DNA from: Acidobacteriota bacterium
GTDB lineage: Bacteria; Acidobacteriota; Terriglobia; UBA7540
Direction: 5' to 3'
Length of the DNA: 21,724 bases
Assembly (NCBI GenBank): GCA_021786455.1
Contig: JAJYNF010000116.1
Coordinates: forward strand, 1-21,724
In this document: piece by piece, positions 21,635 through 21,724 of the stretch
Layout: every line of letters starts with the position of its first letter
Numbering within the stretch: the first letter of the stretch is position 1
Notes under the pieces: generated by a model
What the model was told of the DNA's origin: nothing
Seen by the model: only the letters and a program-made list of their open reading frames with translations
Database searches by the model: none
Position numbers and translations under genes: made by a program

Positions 21635-21724
21635 TTACGCCGGGTTTTCCTGGGGCGCAGTGGGCTCGATTTCGCCCTCGATCTTAACTTTCAGATTAAC
21701 GACGACCTCACGATGAAGCCGGAC
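21635..21724 (-). CDS. rplI: ribosomal protein bL9, C-terminal fragment
   Basis: The minus strand is open from the window edge to a TAA at 21637-21635 and encodes 29 residues starting VRLHREVVVNLKVKIEGE. This is the end of the bL9 C-terminal domain, where a VP-V-LH-EV-V-V-V strand closes the protein. A short acidic/proline tail (IEPTAPQENPA) extends past the usual end. The remainder lies outside the window, as would the usual rpsF/rpsR neighbours. The identification rests on a short segment, but the VRLHxEV motif is characteristic. Confidence 0.75.
   Translation of the reverse strand, partial: VRLHREVVVNLKVKIEGEIEPTAPQENPA

Noticed and set aside
21322..21724. Plus-strand frame open to the window end
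   Set aside because: Its end is the complement of the recognisable bL9 C-terminus, and the rest is Arg/Ala-rich with no motif.
1..21724. A multi-gene defence, secondary-metabolite or toxin-antitoxin system
   Set aside because: No nuclease/helicase defence sets, biosynthetic megasynthases, recombinases or toxin-antitoxin pairs were found; most genes are recognisable housekeeping or envelope families.

Overview
This 21.7 kb window looks like chromosomal DNA from a moderately GC-rich, Gram-negative-type bacterium. The best guess is Acidobacteriota, or a neighbouring soil or subsurface lineage. That is an inference from gene content: many signal-peptide proteins of unknown family, an ECF sigma with a small HxxxCxxC anti-sigma, PilZ, Sel1-repeat proteins, a HemQ-type coproheme enzyme, and an amidase/GerMN/rph/rdgB run. 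There is no rRNA gene to settle it, and no tRNA, CRISPR array, prophage or intact mobile element was seen. Most of the window is ordinary housekeeping plus poorly characterised envelope genes.

Layout. (1) 1-2.9 kb is the end of a surface-polysaccharide cluster: the 3' end of an unidentified gene overlaps a Wzx-type flippase by 4 nt, followed by GDP-mannose 4,6-dehydratase. (2) 3.1-5.4 kb holds a zinc-ribbon/DUF4870 membrane protein convergent with a minus-strand set of ECF sigma factor, soluble anti-sigma factor and RNase HII. (3) 5.5-8.5 kb holds a PilZ protein with its own sigma70-like promoter, an SPL/PA0069-like radical SAM enzyme, divergent truA, and a small CxxC protein. (4) 8.7-13.3 kb is an envelope/secretion block: a secreted protein of unknown family, two Sel1-repeat secreted proteins on either side of a secreted DsbA-like thioredoxin protein, a 67 bp palindromic REP-like element, and a cysteine-containing secreted protein behind a strong promoter and a roughly 175 nt untranslated leader. 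(5) 13.6-17.3 kb is a plus-strand operon-like run: N-acetylmuramoyl-L-alanine amidase, GerMN protein, RNase PH, RdgB. (6) 17.4-20 kb carries hemQ, a beta-hydroxyacid-dehydrogenase-like reductase and endonuclease III (nth). (7) 20.0-21.7 kb carries ispH on the minus strand, a 630 bp gap with a possible decayed transposase fragment, and the last 29 codons of rplI.

How the genes fit together. The polysaccharide genes supply a nucleotide sugar and its lipid-linked export. The amidase/GerMN pair acts on the wall or periplasm and shares a transcription direction with RNA 3'-end and nucleotide-pool enzymes; gerM-rph-rdgB order is also known from Bacillus subtilis. The sigma/anti-sigma pair is a self-contained regulatory module whose signal is not visible here.

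I do not see a convincing new multi-gene system. The most unusual signals are regulatory: the structured leader of the secreted protein (13073-13284), the REP-like palindrome (11446-11512), the overlapping short ORF at the amidase start (13681-13848), and dyads in the promoter regions of the PilZ and hemQ genes. All hairpins and promoters were read by eye without folding or statistics.
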